33,543 nucleotides of DNA from Candidatus Sabulitectum sp. (GCA_021107435.1 JAIOSV010000023.1:1-33543), one strand, 5' to 3'; counted from the stretch's first letter, positions 1 to 8,694 are shown. A program made the numbers and translations. Notes: generated by a model from the sequence alone, not told the origin.

Positions 1-1134
1 CGGGATACAGAGCAGGGGAAAGATCAGCAGGGTACCATAGAAGAGCCTGTAAGAAAGACCTGTGAGCGAAAACCGGAAGAAGGGGAATAGTCCTGTCAGG
101 CCGATGATGATCAGGATGTGATAGTCTATGCCAATGCGCAGAAAGCTGAATCTTTTCTTACAGAGCAGGAGTATCACTGTTACAAGCAACAGGGTGCTTG
201 CAAGAAAGATCTCTGCGATCCAGGCTGCTGAAAGCCTGAAAGTACCGAAGGTTTGTATGAACGACGCAGGTACAAAAATAGGGCTGAGTGAAAAGTCACC
301 TGTGATTACTTCCAGATCATAGAATGAAAGAGCCATTGAAAGTTTGTGAGAGAGGGCTACAAGAACAACCAGAGGCACGAGCAGTAGCGATTTTCTCCAG
401 TGTTTCTGCCGCCAGGATGAGTTGGTCCTTTCCGGTTCATGTTTCTTTGCTGTCCATAGATATTGAAGCGGGGGTTTTAGAAATGGGGCAAAATACAGCA
501 CGAGGAAGAATACAGAGAGTATCGCAGTAAAGCGGTGGGTGAAGTAGGTTGCCGCCCCAAGAAGAAGTATTCCGAATATTCGTGCGAAAAGGCTTCTCTT
601 TGATTTGTGCTGATTTGATGAGGGAGATTGAATTTCTTTCCAGGCGCGGCTTGTACTGTATACCGAAGCCATGAAGAAGAAGAGAAAGGCAAAGCCCAGG
701 AGGTTCTTGGGGAACTGGGTAAAAAAGTAATTCAATGAAGGGCTCACTGCAGAAAGGGCACCCGCGATAAGGGCGGTAAAAAATGCGGTGCGCCTGTCAA
801 CATCGGATTTGGACTTGAGCAGAGAAAAACCCAGTGTAAACACAGAGAGCACAAAGAGGGTTTTTATCAGTACTGCGCTGAGTTTGTATGATGTAACATA
901 ATCTCCGGTGATGGCGTAAAAGGCTATCAGCGGCAGATAGACCGGGGAATACTCAGGAGAGTGCATAGCTCCAGTGTTGTTTAAAGACTGCACCTGGATC
1001 AGGTAATAATAGCCATCCCAGCCATTTGCGTATTCAGTCCGGTTGAGCGCGGTAATGCCGCTGCCAGTGACCACCCCCGCCAGAATCATCAGCAGGGCGA
1101 TAGAAGCCAGCCATCTTGTATTGGAATATGTCAC
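1..1134 (-). CDS. Multi-pass membrane protein, GT-C glycosyltransferase-like (partial)
   Basis: The reverse strand is open for 378 codons from a GTG at 1134 to the window edge, so the C-terminus is missing. The GTG shares its first base with the TAG stop of the upstream lipoprotein gene (TAGTG), which points to translational coupling. The product is very hydrophobic: an N-terminal membrane anchor (about residues 8-30), then many predicted helices separated by short loops. After the first helix comes an aromatic, acidic loop, WDGYYYLIQ, with Asp about residue 40. Such a loop is typical of GT-C/PMT-fold enzymes that transfer sugars from lipid-linked donors on the outer face of the inner membrane. 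The fold assignment is inference from topology and this motif only; another polytopic membrane protein is possible. Its operon partners, a peptidase and a glycan-binding-like lipoprotein, fit an envelope role. Confidence 0.75.
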   Translation of the reverse strand, partial: MTYSNTRWLASIALLMILAGVVTGSGITALNRTEYANGWDGYYYLIQVQSLNNTGAMHSPEYSPVYLPLIAFYAITGDYVTSYKLSAVLIKTLFVLSVFTLGFSLLKSKSDVDRRTAFFTALIAGALSAVSPSLNYFFTQFPKNLLGFAFLFFFMASVYSTSRAWKEIQSPSSNQHKSKRSLFARIFGILLLGAATYFTHRFTAILSVFFLVLYFAPFLKPPLQYLWTAKKHEPERTNSSWRQKHWRKSLLLVPLVVLVALSHKLSMALSFYDLEVITGDFSLSPIFVPASFIQTFGTFRLSAAWIAEIFLASTLLLVTVILLLCKKRFSFLRIGIDYHILIIIGLTGLFPFFRFSLTGLSYRLFYGTLLIFPLLCIP

Positions 1135-2660
1135 TAGAATACGAAGTCGTCGAACATTCCCCGATCACTGGAAATTCGGTTTTCGTCGAATTGCAGGACA
1201 TCGGTGAAGATTGTGATACGGTCAAGTTCCGGCTCCCTGTCCTGAGCAGGCTGTACACCGGAATACGGGTTATAGGAGGCTTGTGTGTAGCGTCCGATTC
1301 TGTGCAGTCTTCCAAATATCCTCACCGAGTTGTCATCAATGATCTGCCAGTTTCCATCGGCGTACATGTCTTCTGTACTGTCTTCCAGTTCTCTCTGCTT
1401 CCAGAGGATGAAACTTCCATTTGAGCGTAAAATAAGAGTTTGTGTGTAATCCTCCTGCGCGGTGATGTTGCTGGCAAATACCTGCTTGTCAAGAAAAGCT
1501 TCAGCAGAGGTGTTTTGTGCCCATTCCAGCAGGTTGCGTTTTCGTGCTTCGCTTTCACCGGAATCAAGTACAAACCATTCCTCTCCGTTAAAGAAGCGCA
1601 GCTCACTTAACACAAGATCTTTGTATGTTGTGCCTTCGTAAACATCGAGAACATTCAATGCAAAACTCTGACCTTCAAGTGGCGTGTCAAGGGTTATCAC
1701 CAGTGGTCGTCTGGTATCAGCAAGCTGGTAAACAGCTGCATCTTCGCCTTCAGCTCCGAAGGAAATAGAAGCTGCCCGTTCATTCTGCTCAAAGTGCGTC
1801 CGGGATCGGTGGTAACCATTCCAGATTTTTATTTTTTCTATATGCTGTATCTGATCAAAACAGAATGACAGGCTCTCCCCTTCACCGGTGTCATCTTCAT
1901 TGCCGTCGGCCCATCCAAATTCCGAACGTGAGTCAAATAGAAAATCAGTGTGGTATGCCTCTGTTGGTTCAAGAGAAGAACTTGCCTCTATGCGTCCGCT
2001 GAATTCTCTGATTGGTTGAACCCGCAGAGGTACTTCGTTGCCATCTTCGTTCATGACCAGAAGGGTTATTTCACGGATACCCACAGGCAAACTGTCTGTA
2101 TAGCTGATTCCATCTTCCGGGGGGTATTCGTTCGAACTTAAGAGTTGAAAGGTATTAATTCGTATAAAGAGGCTTTTAACCTTGGTGTTGATCGGAATGG
2201 GTACATCTCCGGGTCTATAGTTGTAGCCTTGCAATCCGTTTATGTACAGTCGAAAAGTGGCTATTTCTTGAATAGTGCTGCTGCCCGGCAGAGTCTGTAT
2301 GGTGATAGCATCTAAATGTATTGGCTCTTCAAAGGAGAAGAAAAGTCCTTCCCCTGGACCTGCGCCGGGCATGGTGATCCAGCTGGTGTTCGGGTCATTG
2401 TCGAATACCTTTTCGGGACCAAACTGGTTTTCCGGCATATTGACAGAGGTTGCGTAACATAGTTCTAGAAACACGCTGGGGGTGTCTTCAAGCATGATCT
2501 CCTCTGTATTTTCATCTTCCAGAGTTACCGGTTCTTCGTTAACCAGTTCTTCGCTGATCTGTTCTGGTTCTATTTGTTCTGCGTCTGCTTCTGTTTTACC
2601 GCAGGATAGAAAGCATGTCAGAAGCGCAAGAGCAAATAGAACCGGTATTAACTGTCTCAT
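1134..2660 (-). CDS. Lipoprotein with two discoidin-like (NADase-type glycan-binding) domains
   Basis: Predicted 508-residue lipoprotein. I place the start at 2660, not at the in-frame upstream codon at 2681, because GGGAGG lies 6 bases before 2660 and the signal peptide then begins MRQLIPVLFALALL with lipobox FLSC (Cys20). A very acidic linker follows (about residues 21-60). Two beta-rich modules come next, about 65-185 and 225-360. The first contains FDNDPNTSW and then a run resembling the discoidin-like glycan-binding domain found in NADase-type proteins; the second contains FDSRSEFGWADG, a related arrangement. The C-terminal ~100 residues (NGSFILWKQ..., GNWQI) resemble a small lipocalin-like barrel. 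The probable role is carbohydrate or peptidoglycan binding at the cell envelope. It is the middle gene of a three-gene operon, 2 bases after the peptidase gene and overlapping the membrane-protein gene. The domain names come from pattern recognition, not a search. Confidence 0.75.
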   Translation of the reverse strand: MRQLIPVLFALALLTCFLSCGKTEADAEQIEPEQISEELVNEEPVTLEDENTEEIMLEDTPSVFLELCYATSVNMPENQFGPEKVFDNDPNTSWITMPGAGPGEGLFFSFEEPIHLDAITIQTLPGSSTIQEIATFRLYINGLQGYNYRPGDVPIPINTKVKSLFIRINTFQLLSSNEYPPEDGISYTDSLPVGIREITLLVMNEDGNEVPLRVQPIREFSGRIEASSSLEPTEAYHTDFLFDSRSEFGWADGNEDDTGEGESLSFCFDQIQHIEKIKIWNGYHRSRTHFEQNERAASISFGAEGEDAAVYQLADTRRPLVITLDTPLEGQSFALNVLDVYEGTTYKDLVLSELRFFNGEEWFVLDSGESEARKRNLLEWAQNTSAEAFLDKQVFASNITAQEDYTQTLILRSNGSFILWKQRELEDSTEDMYADGNWQIIDDNSVRIFGRLHRIGRYTQASYNPYSGVQPAQDREPELDRITIFTDVLQFDENRISSDRGMFDDFVF

Positions 2661-2662
2661 TC

Positions 2663-3340
2663 TTACCTCCCGGGGGGCCATGTACAGTGATTATGAACAT
2701 TCTCAAATTCTATTTTCTCAAGTTGTTTGTCGAAATGCTGGTAATCCTTTTCGTACCAGTCACCACCCCATCTCCAGCCAAGCATCCTGAATAAGCGAAC
2801 CACAAGATGTCCGTGGTAGAGGGTACCTGGTGCTAAGGGGTCATATACTGCCCCCTCTGGAAATATCCGCGAACCCGTGTAATAGGGATTCTGTACAGGA
2901 TTGATGTCTATTGCCAGTCCGTAGGCATGACTGGAGAGTCTGTCAGAAAAGGGAACGGTGCGGAAATTGAAAGCCGATGTATTGTTTTGCCGCATGGATT
3001 CAAAGTCATCCCAGTTAAGTTCCGATATGGGCATTACTGATTCAAGGGGGAAGCCGATAACGAGCATCAGCATGAATACTTTCTGCAGATCTCCGGCTAC
3101 CCTGACATCAGCTACAAGTTGTCCCCGGTGTATTTCCTCGTCAAAGCCGTAATAGATCACATCAATGAGAACCTGATTGTTCAGTATCCACTGCGGGCAT
3201 TCTTCATTTACCCCGTTAGTTGATTCGCTGAATGTCAAATCTGTGTATTCACTGCCTCCGGAAAACGCCGGATTTGCACATATGAGCAAGGCAAGACATA
3301 TCACTCTTGGCATAGACACTCTGTGTTCCGTGTATTTCAT
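2663..3340 (-). CDS. Secreted M15-family peptidase (L-Ala-D-Glu or D,D-peptidase type)
   Basis: Zinc peptidase of family M15, probably cutting peptidoglycan stem peptides in the periplasm. Visible signature: SSHAYGLAIDIN with zinc ligands His138 and Asp145, then WGGDW and DYQHFD with the third ligand His202. The spacing and the WGGDW-xxxx-DxxHF arrangement match the CwlK/VanY-like M15C group. The N-terminus is a signal peptide (hydrophobic run VICLALLICANPAFSGG). The start at 3340 is chosen because a GGGGGAG run precedes it; a GTG 24 bases upstream is an alternative, and a later ATG at MPRVIC is also possible. It is the first gene of the minus-strand envelope operon. Its last codons carry the ribosome binding site of the lipoprotein gene. 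A divergent promoter region separates it from the histidine kinase. Confidence 0.85.
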   Translation of the reverse strand: MKYTEHRVSMPRVICLALLICANPAFSGGSEYTDLTFSESTNGVNEECPQWILNNQVLIDVIYYGFDEEIHRGQLVADVRVAGDLQKVFMLMLVIGFPLESVMPISELNWDDFESMRQNNTSAFNFRTVPFSDRLSSHAYGLAIDINPVQNPYYTGSRIFPEGAVYDPLAPGTLYHGHLVVRLFRMLGWRWGGDWYEKDYQHFDKQLEKIEFENVHNHCTWPPGR

Positions 3341-3491
3341 AGGCTCCCCCGCTGTTACACTCACTCTGAATAATCTTGAACAAGGTAGCTCAGGTCAAGA
3401 GGTGACCGGGTAAGGGTCTATTTCAGCAATCACTTTCAAGTTGAAAACATGAACTATTTGCTTCATGATTGGGTACCTTAAGGAGATCTGT

Positions 3492-3520
3492 GTGGTATTC
3501 TGTTGAAGCACTATTATAAT
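3492..3520 (+). promoter_or_regulatory. Candidate promoter of the hybrid histidine kinase
   Basis: A perfect TATAAT at 3515-3520 lies 22 bases before the ATG at 3543, in the divergent gap with the M15 gene. The matching -35 (about 3492-3497, GTGGTA) is poor, so this is only a candidate. An extra start would put the transcript start about 15 bases before the ATG, leaving room for the AAAGGGAT ribosome binding site. Confidence 0.3.
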
Positions 3521-3542
3521 TCCTACTACACGAAAGGGATGT

Positions 3543-6329
3543 ATGCTGAATTCTTCAAAGCACTTTAATGATCTGCTTCTCTCTCTGGAGAATTTGTTTG
3601 AGAAACCCCTTTATAACATTGTGTGTGATTTTGAAGAAGCAGTAGTTCTTTCAATTACTATTGGCCATAACAGCGATTCTCAACGTCTTATTCAGGCATA
3701 TAAAACCTATTTTCAAGATCCGATTCCCCATGAAATAGAATTTTTCTGCGCTTTTCAGCAGGGAGTACTTCTCTGGCGCTCCGGCGATCTTGAGTCTGCT
3801 GAGTGCCAATTCAAGGATTGCATGACAATTGCAAAAGGCTGTGGAGATTTGCATTCAGCAGCAAGATCCTCTATGGCGCTTGGAGTACTGTGCATAGAAA
3901 AAGGCAGGTACACTGAAGCTCTTGATCTAATGGAAAAAGCTGAAACCGGTTTGAGGATTCCCGGAGGAGACCTGCTTTCCCGGTGTTTGAACTGGCTCGG
4001 CATTATCTGCGGCAGTCTGGAACTGTACCAGAGAGCATGGTCTTACTATCGGGAGGCTCTCGAGCTCAACGAAGAACTGGGTCTTAGGAAAAATCAGGGA
4101 TATGTACTATGCAATATGGGTTCCCTCTGCCAGAGGATGGGTCTGAACAGACAGGCCGGGGGATGTTTTCGTGATGCGATGAAAATACAGGAAGAGACTG
4201 GCAATAACTACGGGCTGGCTGATGCCATGGCAAATCTGGGAATGCTTTTACTTAAAAAGGAAGATAAGTACCAGGAAGCCGAACCGTTTCTGAAGAGGTC
4301 TGTCGAGATGCACATGGAGAACAGCACTTTCTCGAAGGCCGGCCTAGTTTTTGTAAGTCAGGCTGCTGTCTCATATCTCCTTGGAGAGAAGCAGAAAGCA
4401 GTGGAGCTGTTTGACAGGGCTCGTGACCTTGTCTTTTCCAACGAATCATGGACTGAGCAGGTTGACTACTGTGCGACAAGAGCAGAGATCCTGCTGGAAA
4501 TGGGAGATATTGATGAAGCGGAGAAGCTGCTGCTTCAAGGTATGGAGATAGGGACGACAAACCTTCCAGGATCAGACATTCGGAATCTCGCTTCGATTTA
4601 CTCCAGGCTTCTCTGCGAAAAGGGAGACTATAAAGCGGCTTACCTGCAGCTTTTGGCGTCAAATAAGGAAAACGAAAAACTTGACGCAGTTAAGTCAGAA
4701 GCCATGGAAAGTGTGATATACGGTTTAATGGAAACCTCAAGAGGGAAGAAGAAACTTCAAAGAATTGAAGAGGAAGCCCGGCTTCTTGAGGAAAAGAACT
4801 GTACACTTCGCTTGAGTGAGGAACGATTCAGAGGTCTTGTTAACCGAATGACAAACATAGGGGTTATCGCAGTTGATTCTATGGGTGTGGTTACCTTCTG
4901 GAATGAAACCTGCACATCTCTCTATGGCTACAGAGATGAAGAAGCCTGCGGAAGAAAACTTTCGGATCTGATAATTCCAGAGCATCTCAGAGATTGGTTA
5001 ACTGCTTTCATACAGAGCGGGGTAACGGATGGAGAGTTTGAAGTGAACTTGAAGGCTCTGGATGGAAGAATGAAGAGTGTTCTTCTTTCACTTGTCCCGT
5101 TTGAAAAAGGTGAGACATTTATCATTCAGGTTGACCTGACCAGTCAGCGCCATGCGGAGAATCAGAGAAGTCTTATTGAGGCACAAATGAGAAGAACTCA
5201 GAAACTTGAGGCTCTTGGCACTCTTGCTGGAGGGATTGCCCATGATTTCAATAACCTTCTTCAGGGGATACTTGGGAACGCAGCTCTGCTCTGTGAAAGT
5301 CTCGGGAAGAGAACACCAGAGGTCTCCAGGGCAGAGATGATTAAATCCGCCGCCGAGAGATCTGCTGACCTGTGTGTGCAAATGCTGGACTATGCCGGAG
5401 TTAAACCGGTTAGCCATGAGCCGATTGATATAAATCATGTTATCGGTGACATCTCCTCTTTAATGGAGACGAGTCTTTCCAAAGACGTAGCGCTTCTTAT
5501 GGATCTATCCAATCGTGTTGTTCCGGTAATGGGGGACAGATCACAGATGCGCCAGGTTGTAATGAACCTTGTTCTGAATGGAGCTGAAGCCATACAGGGT
5601 ACAGGAGAGGTTGTGATTTCAACGGATTTTGTTTTCAGAAAGAGGGAGCAATTCAGAGACAACCTTCTGGAGGAATCACCCAACGATGGAGATTATGTGT
5701 TATTGAAAGTGAAGGATAGCGGTACGGGTATTGACCCAGAGACACTTACAAGAATATTTGACCCCTTTTTCTCGACCAAGAAAACAGGTAGAGGACTGGG
5801 CCTTGCGGCGGTACTCGGCATCATTCGAGGGCACTCAGGAGCGATAATGGTTTATTCTGAACCGGGGAAGGGTACAGAATTCAATATTTATCTCAAGGCA
5901 GCAGACAGAATTTCTGTTGAAGAAAAAGAAGAAATCATGGGTGATTTAGAAAAAGAACACACAGGAAAGAAAATCCTGGTGGTGGATGATGAGGAAATCG
6001 TTCGGGAAACTATTCTTGATATTCTTGATTCCCTGGGTTTTGAAGCTGCCGCAGTGCATGGTGGAGCTGAGGCGTTTGTACTTCTTGAAAGTGGCGACAT
6101 CCCTGATCTGATGCTGCTGGATCTGACCATGCCGGGTCTCAATGGAGCCGATGTGTTCAAGCGGGTGCGGGATATGGGTTTTATATTTCCGGTTCTCGTG
6201 GTGAGCGGCTACAGCGAAGAGAAACTGTCCAGCTTGTTTCCCAACAGTGGTCCTGACGGTTTTCTTCAGAAACCCTTCTCTCCTGAATCTCTGAAGAGCA
6301 AGCTTAATTACATATTCAGTAGCATCTGA
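3543..6329 (+). CDS. Cytosolic hybrid sensor histidine kinase: TPR - PAS - HisKA/HATPase - receiver
   Basis: A 928-residue signalling protein. Residues 1-390 are tetratricopeptide-like repeats (for example GRYTEALDLMEKAETG and YREALELNEELG). A short coiled coil (about 400-427) leads to a PAS domain (428-545). The HisKA H-box LAGGIAHDFNN has the phosphorylated His567; the N-box is MNLVLNGAEA (Asn675/Asn679), G1 is KDSGTG (Asp725) and G2 is GRGLGLA (749-755). A C-terminal receiver (810-928) has the acidic pair Asp815/Asp816, phospho-acceptor Asp860 and Lys910. No signal peptide or membrane helix is visible, so it probably senses an internal signal or a partner through the TPR and PAS parts. The H-box type resembles NtrB/PAS hybrid kinases. 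No separate response regulator lies next to it; output may pass through the attached receiver or a distant protein. It is a single-gene unit; the next gene converges on it. Confidence 0.95.
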   Translation: MLNSSKHFNDLLLSLENLFEKPLYNIVCDFEEAVVLSITIGHNSDSQRLIQAYKTYFQDPIPHEIEFFCAFQQGVLLWRSGDLESAECQFKDCMTIAKGCGDLHSAARSSMALGVLCIEKGRYTEALDLMEKAETGLRIPGGDLLSRCLNWLGIICGSLELYQRAWSYYREALELNEELGLRKNQGYVLCNMGSLCQRMGLNRQAGGCFRDAMKIQEETGNNYGLADAMANLGMLLLKKEDKYQEAEPFLKRSVEMHMENSTFSKAGLVFVSQAAVSYLLGEKQKAVELFDRARDLVFSNESWTEQVDYCATRAEILLEMGDIDEAEKLLLQGMEIGTTNLPGSDIRNLASIYSRLLCEKGDYKAAYLQLLASNKENEKLDAVKSEAMESVIYGLMETSRGKKKLQRIEEEARLLEEKNCTLRLSEERFRGLVNRMTNIGVIAVDSMGVVTFWNETCTSLYGYRDEEACGRKLSDLIIPEHLRDWLTAFIQSGVTDGEFEVNLKALDGRMKSVLLSLVPFEKGETFIIQVDLTSQRHAENQRSLIEAQMRRTQKLEALGTLAGGIAHDFNNLLQGILGNAALLCESLGKRTPEVSRAEMIKSAAERSADLCVQMLDYAGVKPVSHEPIDINHVIGDISSLMETSLSKDVALLMDLSNRVVPVMGDRSQMRQVVMNLVLNGAEAIQGTGEVVISTDFVFRKREQFRDNLLEESPNDGDYVLLKVKDSGTGIDPETLTRIFDPFFSTKKTGRGLGLAAVLGIIRGHSGAIMVYSEPGKGTEFNIYLKAADRISVEEKEEIMGDLEKEHTGKKILVVDDEEIVRETILDILDSLGFEAAAVHGGAEAFVLLESGDIPDLMLLDLTMPGLNGADVFKRVRDMGFIFPVLVVSGYSEEKLSSLFPNSGPDGFLQKPFSPESLKSKLNYIFSSI

Positions 6330-6348
6330 ATACGCATTGTCGCTTATC

Positions 6349-6936
6349 TTAGAAGTTATCGTACACATACTCGAATTGCTCCATAAATACTGGAGAAGAG
6401 CCTGGACAAGCAGCATTGACGCAATCCAGGATGTATTGGGCATATTCCAGACGGGCTATGCCTTTCTCAATATCACTTCCTGAAGGGATTGTAAGAGGCC
6501 CTCCATCATAACAGCATGCCAGAACATCATTGCCGGAGAAATAGAATCTGTCATCGAAGACAGGGGATTCTTCGTCTTCCAGCCACCATGCTGAAATGCA
6601 GAGAACAGGATTTTCATCCAGATCATAAAAATAGCTGGTGGTTATGCAAAAATCTGAGTGGTAGAATAAATGTTCAATTCGGTAAAGGCGTTCCTGCATA
6701 AACATTATTCCATCAATGAGTTCGTGCTCAGTATCCTCGTAGAGGAAAACTTCCCATGAGCGGAACCCGGGCCCCTGGACGGGCGGGAGAGTGCCAAGGA
6801 AGTGTCTTCCAGGGGTCTGGTGGTTCTGATCAAGGCTTTCAACAAGTAAATCAATATCTGCAACAGAGGTAGTGGATACAGGCGAAAGAGCACTGGTTTC
6901 CAGAAGAAACGGCAAAATGCAGAATACAGGAATCAT
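6349..6936 (-). CDS. Secreted hypothetical protein
   Basis: A 195-residue protein with a short signal-like N-terminus (MIPVFCILPFLLETSALS), preceded by an excellent ribosome binding site (AAAGGAG, 7 bases before the ATG). The mature part is acidic and rich in aromatic residues (SWEVFLYED, SAWWLEDEES, FEYVYDNF) and has five cysteines, suggesting a folded periplasmic or surface protein, perhaps with disulfides. I recognise no family. It converges on the histidine kinase gene with a 19-base gap. It stands alone: the next minus-strand gene is separated by a terminator at 7124-7157. Confidence 0.75.
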   Translation of the reverse strand: MIPVFCILPFLLETSALSPVSTTSVADIDLLVESLDQNHQTPGRHFLGTLPPVQGPGFRSWEVFLYEDTEHELIDGIMFMQERLYRIEHLFYHSDFCITTSYFYDLDENPVLCISAWWLEDEESPVFDDRFYFSGNDVLACCYDGGPLTIPSGSDIEKGIARLEYAQYILDCVNAACPGSSPVFMEQFEYVYDNF

Positions 6937-7123
6937 TCAATTCTCCTTTCCTTTTCAGGAATGAGATTTTGTTGTCTGCTGTAATATAGAGTCTGTTGAA
7001 TTCAAGATGAGGTACGGGCCGAGGGGGTGTAAGATATACTTTTTGATACTGATTCTTACTGGTGAGGCTACCGATATTTATGAGCCAACAAGTACCTGTG
7101 ATGGATTCGGGTACACACAGGCT

Positions 7124-7157
7124 AAAATGGGCGGGAGTTATTACCCCTGCCCATTTT
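7124..7157 (-). terminator. Rho-independent terminator of the sorting-domain gene
   Basis: A perfect 9-bp stem (AAAATGGGC with GCCCATTTT), plus inner GGG/CCC pairing and a loop of about 16 bases. It lies 20 bases downstream of the stop at 7178. Read on the minus strand, the stem runs into TTTTA. It separates this gene from the secreted hypothetical gene. Confidence 0.7.
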
Positions 7158-7177
7158 GATACGAAAGTTTATACTGT

Positions 7178-8209
7178 CTATAGTTTGATTACACTGGAAG
7201 TTGCGGCATTACCTGTTTCATCTGTTGCCCGGATAAGGTAGGTTCCGGACGGTAACGATTCTCCATTCAGGAGCAGACTGCTTTCGGTAACCTTTGAAAA
7301 TACCTTTCTGCCCCGGATGTCAAAGACTTCCAGAGAGACCTTTCCGGTGAATCCGGTAAGGCTAAGAGCAGTTGAGTTATGGAATGGGTTCTGTGTGAAA
7401 GAGATACCGGCAGTTCCCTGAATTTCTATGGCGGAACTTCCATCAATGTCTGTGTACAGGTCGATTCTGTGAAGCTCGTTTGTGGTCTGGTTGCTCACCC
7501 ATATGAATTGACCTGAACCGTCCTCAAAAGTAACACCCCGAATATCAGATCCTATACCGATTGAGGCCGGCAGAGACATTACAATGCCCCCGGAGGTAGT
7601 CTGATAGCACGATACAGGGCTGGTGGCATTATCAGTGGCCATCCAGATGTCCCCTGCCGCATCGCTGGGCTGGTATCCAATATCATATCCGGTTGGAGTG
7701 CCGGAATAGTTACCGATGTAATCTGACTTGCTGGTATACCCGGCAGAAGCTGACGCGTATGACATTGCATAGCATCCCTCATAGGTTCCGTAAGTAGTGC
7801 TCACATAAGTAGTTGATCCGGCCATGGCTAATCCCGTTACCAACGGGACATAGAGTCCTCAACAGAGCAGATCGTTGCCCAGATAGCCTCCGGAGGTGTT
7901 GTAGAAGTAGATGTAGGAGCTGCTGCTGCCGGAGATATAGCTGCTGAACAGTGTGCCTGACTGATAGGTTAATCCTGCGGGAGAGTAGGACGGACAGGAG
8001 GTATGTATGACTTCGAAGCTCACTTCAACGACGCCGGTGACGGGATTAAGCCCGTAGATAAAGGATGACTCCTCATCAAGAGCCCAGAGCTTGTCTTCCC
8101 CCCAGGCAAGTCCGCTGATGTTGGTATCCGGTGCGTCAATAGTACGAACGACAGATGCTCCGTAACAGATGACAGGCAGCAAAACCATCAACACAACCAG
8201 TTTCTTCAC
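7178..8209 (-). pseudogene. Secreted repeat/propeller-like protein with C-terminal sorting domain, split by in-frame TGA
   Basis: One reading frame runs from a GTG at 8209 (perfect AAGGAGG 6 bases upstream; M/VKKLVVLMVLL signal peptide) to a TAA at 7178, interrupted only by a TGA at 7859-7861. No frameshift is needed: both halves are in the same frame (116 codons, TGA, 226 codons). The first half contains ISGLAWGEDKLWALD-type repeats and the second continues with TGLAMAGS and GVTFEDGSGQFIWVSN, which read as successive blades of one beta-propeller-like protein. The end (NPFHNSTALSL..., FDIRGRKVF, LPSGTYLIRA) matches the Por/T9SS C-terminal sorting domain. The TGA sits in LLC-TGA-GLYVP, where TGG (Trp) is one base away. 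The simplest reading is a nonsense mutation or a sequencing error; recoding to selenocysteine is considered in the findings. It is typed pseudogene only because the open frame is broken. Confidence 0.65.
7832..7848 (-). other. SECIS-like hairpin downstream of the in-frame TGA
   Basis: On the minus strand, TCCCGTT-GGT-AACGGGA forms a perfect 7-bp stem with a three-base GGT loop. The loop begins 17 bases after the TGA (7859-7861). As I recall, bacterial SECIS elements lie just downstream of the UGA, with the apical loop roughly 16-37 bases away and a G among the first loop bases. This hairpin fits those rules. It lies inside coding sequence and may be chance. Confidence 0.3.
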
Positions 8210-8506
8210 TTGTTCCTCCTTTTCTGGTCGCAGGAACTTTCGACAACGCCATATTCGAACCAATCACCGCATCTCGAACTGTCGAAAATCCTACCATAAT
8301 GATACGAATTTATTGTACCCAAACAACACAAGAATACCTACAAGCTGCTAAGTGTTGTGTCAACAGTGTTAAAAATGCCGGTTGAATTGCATCCTCTTCT
8401 GTTGCGCAAAAGACAGAAAAAGCAGAAAGTTTTTCACTTTTTCAAAGCTGTTCAGGCTGACTGTTTCTAAACTCCCTGTTTACAGTATATGGTGCTCTTG
8501 CGACAC
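8210..8506. other. Divergent intergenic region, no gene seen
   Basis: About 300 bases between the sorting-domain gene (minus) and the ABC exporter unit (plus). It is AT-richer than the flanking genes. I see no ORF with a ribosome binding site and no convincing hairpin. The minus-strand promoter of the secreted gene must lie here, but I find no good -35/-10 pair. Confidence 0.5.
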
Positions 8507-8543
8507 TGTCAACGATTGACAAATCGTGTAACATGATGATAAT
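8507..8543 (+). promoter_or_regulatory. Strong sigma70-type promoter with overlapping palindrome (ABC exporter)
   Basis: TTGACA at 8516-8521, a 16-base spacer, and GATAAT at 8538-8543. The -35 is the right arm of a perfect palindrome, TGTCAA-CGA-TTGACA (8507-8521), a plausible repressor site. Transcription would begin near 8550. The far-upstream in-frame ATG at 8533 therefore lies inside the promoter and cannot be the exporter start. Confidence 0.65.
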
Positions 8544-8584
8544 AAGTGAGTTAGGAAACCACTTGTTTGTTGAAAGGAGAGTCT

Positions 8585-8644
8585 GTGAGAAAAGAAGCAC
8601 TCAAGTATGTCGGATGCTGCCGGTGCAAGTTCCTTTCTTTTTGA
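8585..8644 (+). CDS. Tiny cysteine-containing ORF ahead of the ABC exporter
   Basis: A 19-codon ORF starting at GTG with a perfect ribosome binding site (AAAGGAG, 5-base gap): V/M-RKEALKYVGCCRCKFLSF. It is the first translatable frame after the promoter at 8516-8543 and ends 50 bases before the exporter ATG. It could be a leader peptide that controls the exporter, an exported mini-peptide, or chance. An overlapping frame (ATG at 8607, MSDAAGASSFLFEEEFISKKF when joined; 21 codons) also exists but has a weaker ribosome binding site. Neither resembles a family I know. Confidence 0.35.
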   Translation: MRKEALKYVGCCRCKFLSF

Positions 8645-8694
8645 AGAGGAATTTATTTCGAAGAAGTTCTGAAACTGCAATTGCAGGGAGAAAC

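Noticed and set aside
1116..1424. Plus-strand ORF of 102 codons
   Set aside because: It is the shadow of the lipoprotein and membrane-protein genes on the minus strand, with no ribosome binding site.
7010..7120. Possible gene or riboswitch between the secreted hypothetical gene and the terminator
   Set aside because: No ORF with a start signal and no recognised riboswitch core; only the terminator hairpin is clear.
7178..8263. TGA read as Trp or Gly genome-wide (alternative genetic code)
   Set aside because: Many intact genes here, such as the histidine kinase, tadA and RNase D, end at TGA with the next gene starting right there, so TGA is a normal stop.
8533..8694. 54-residue N-terminal extension of the ABC exporter
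   Set aside because: Its ATG lies inside the -10 region of a strong promoter, and the ATG at 8695 has a good ribosome binding site.
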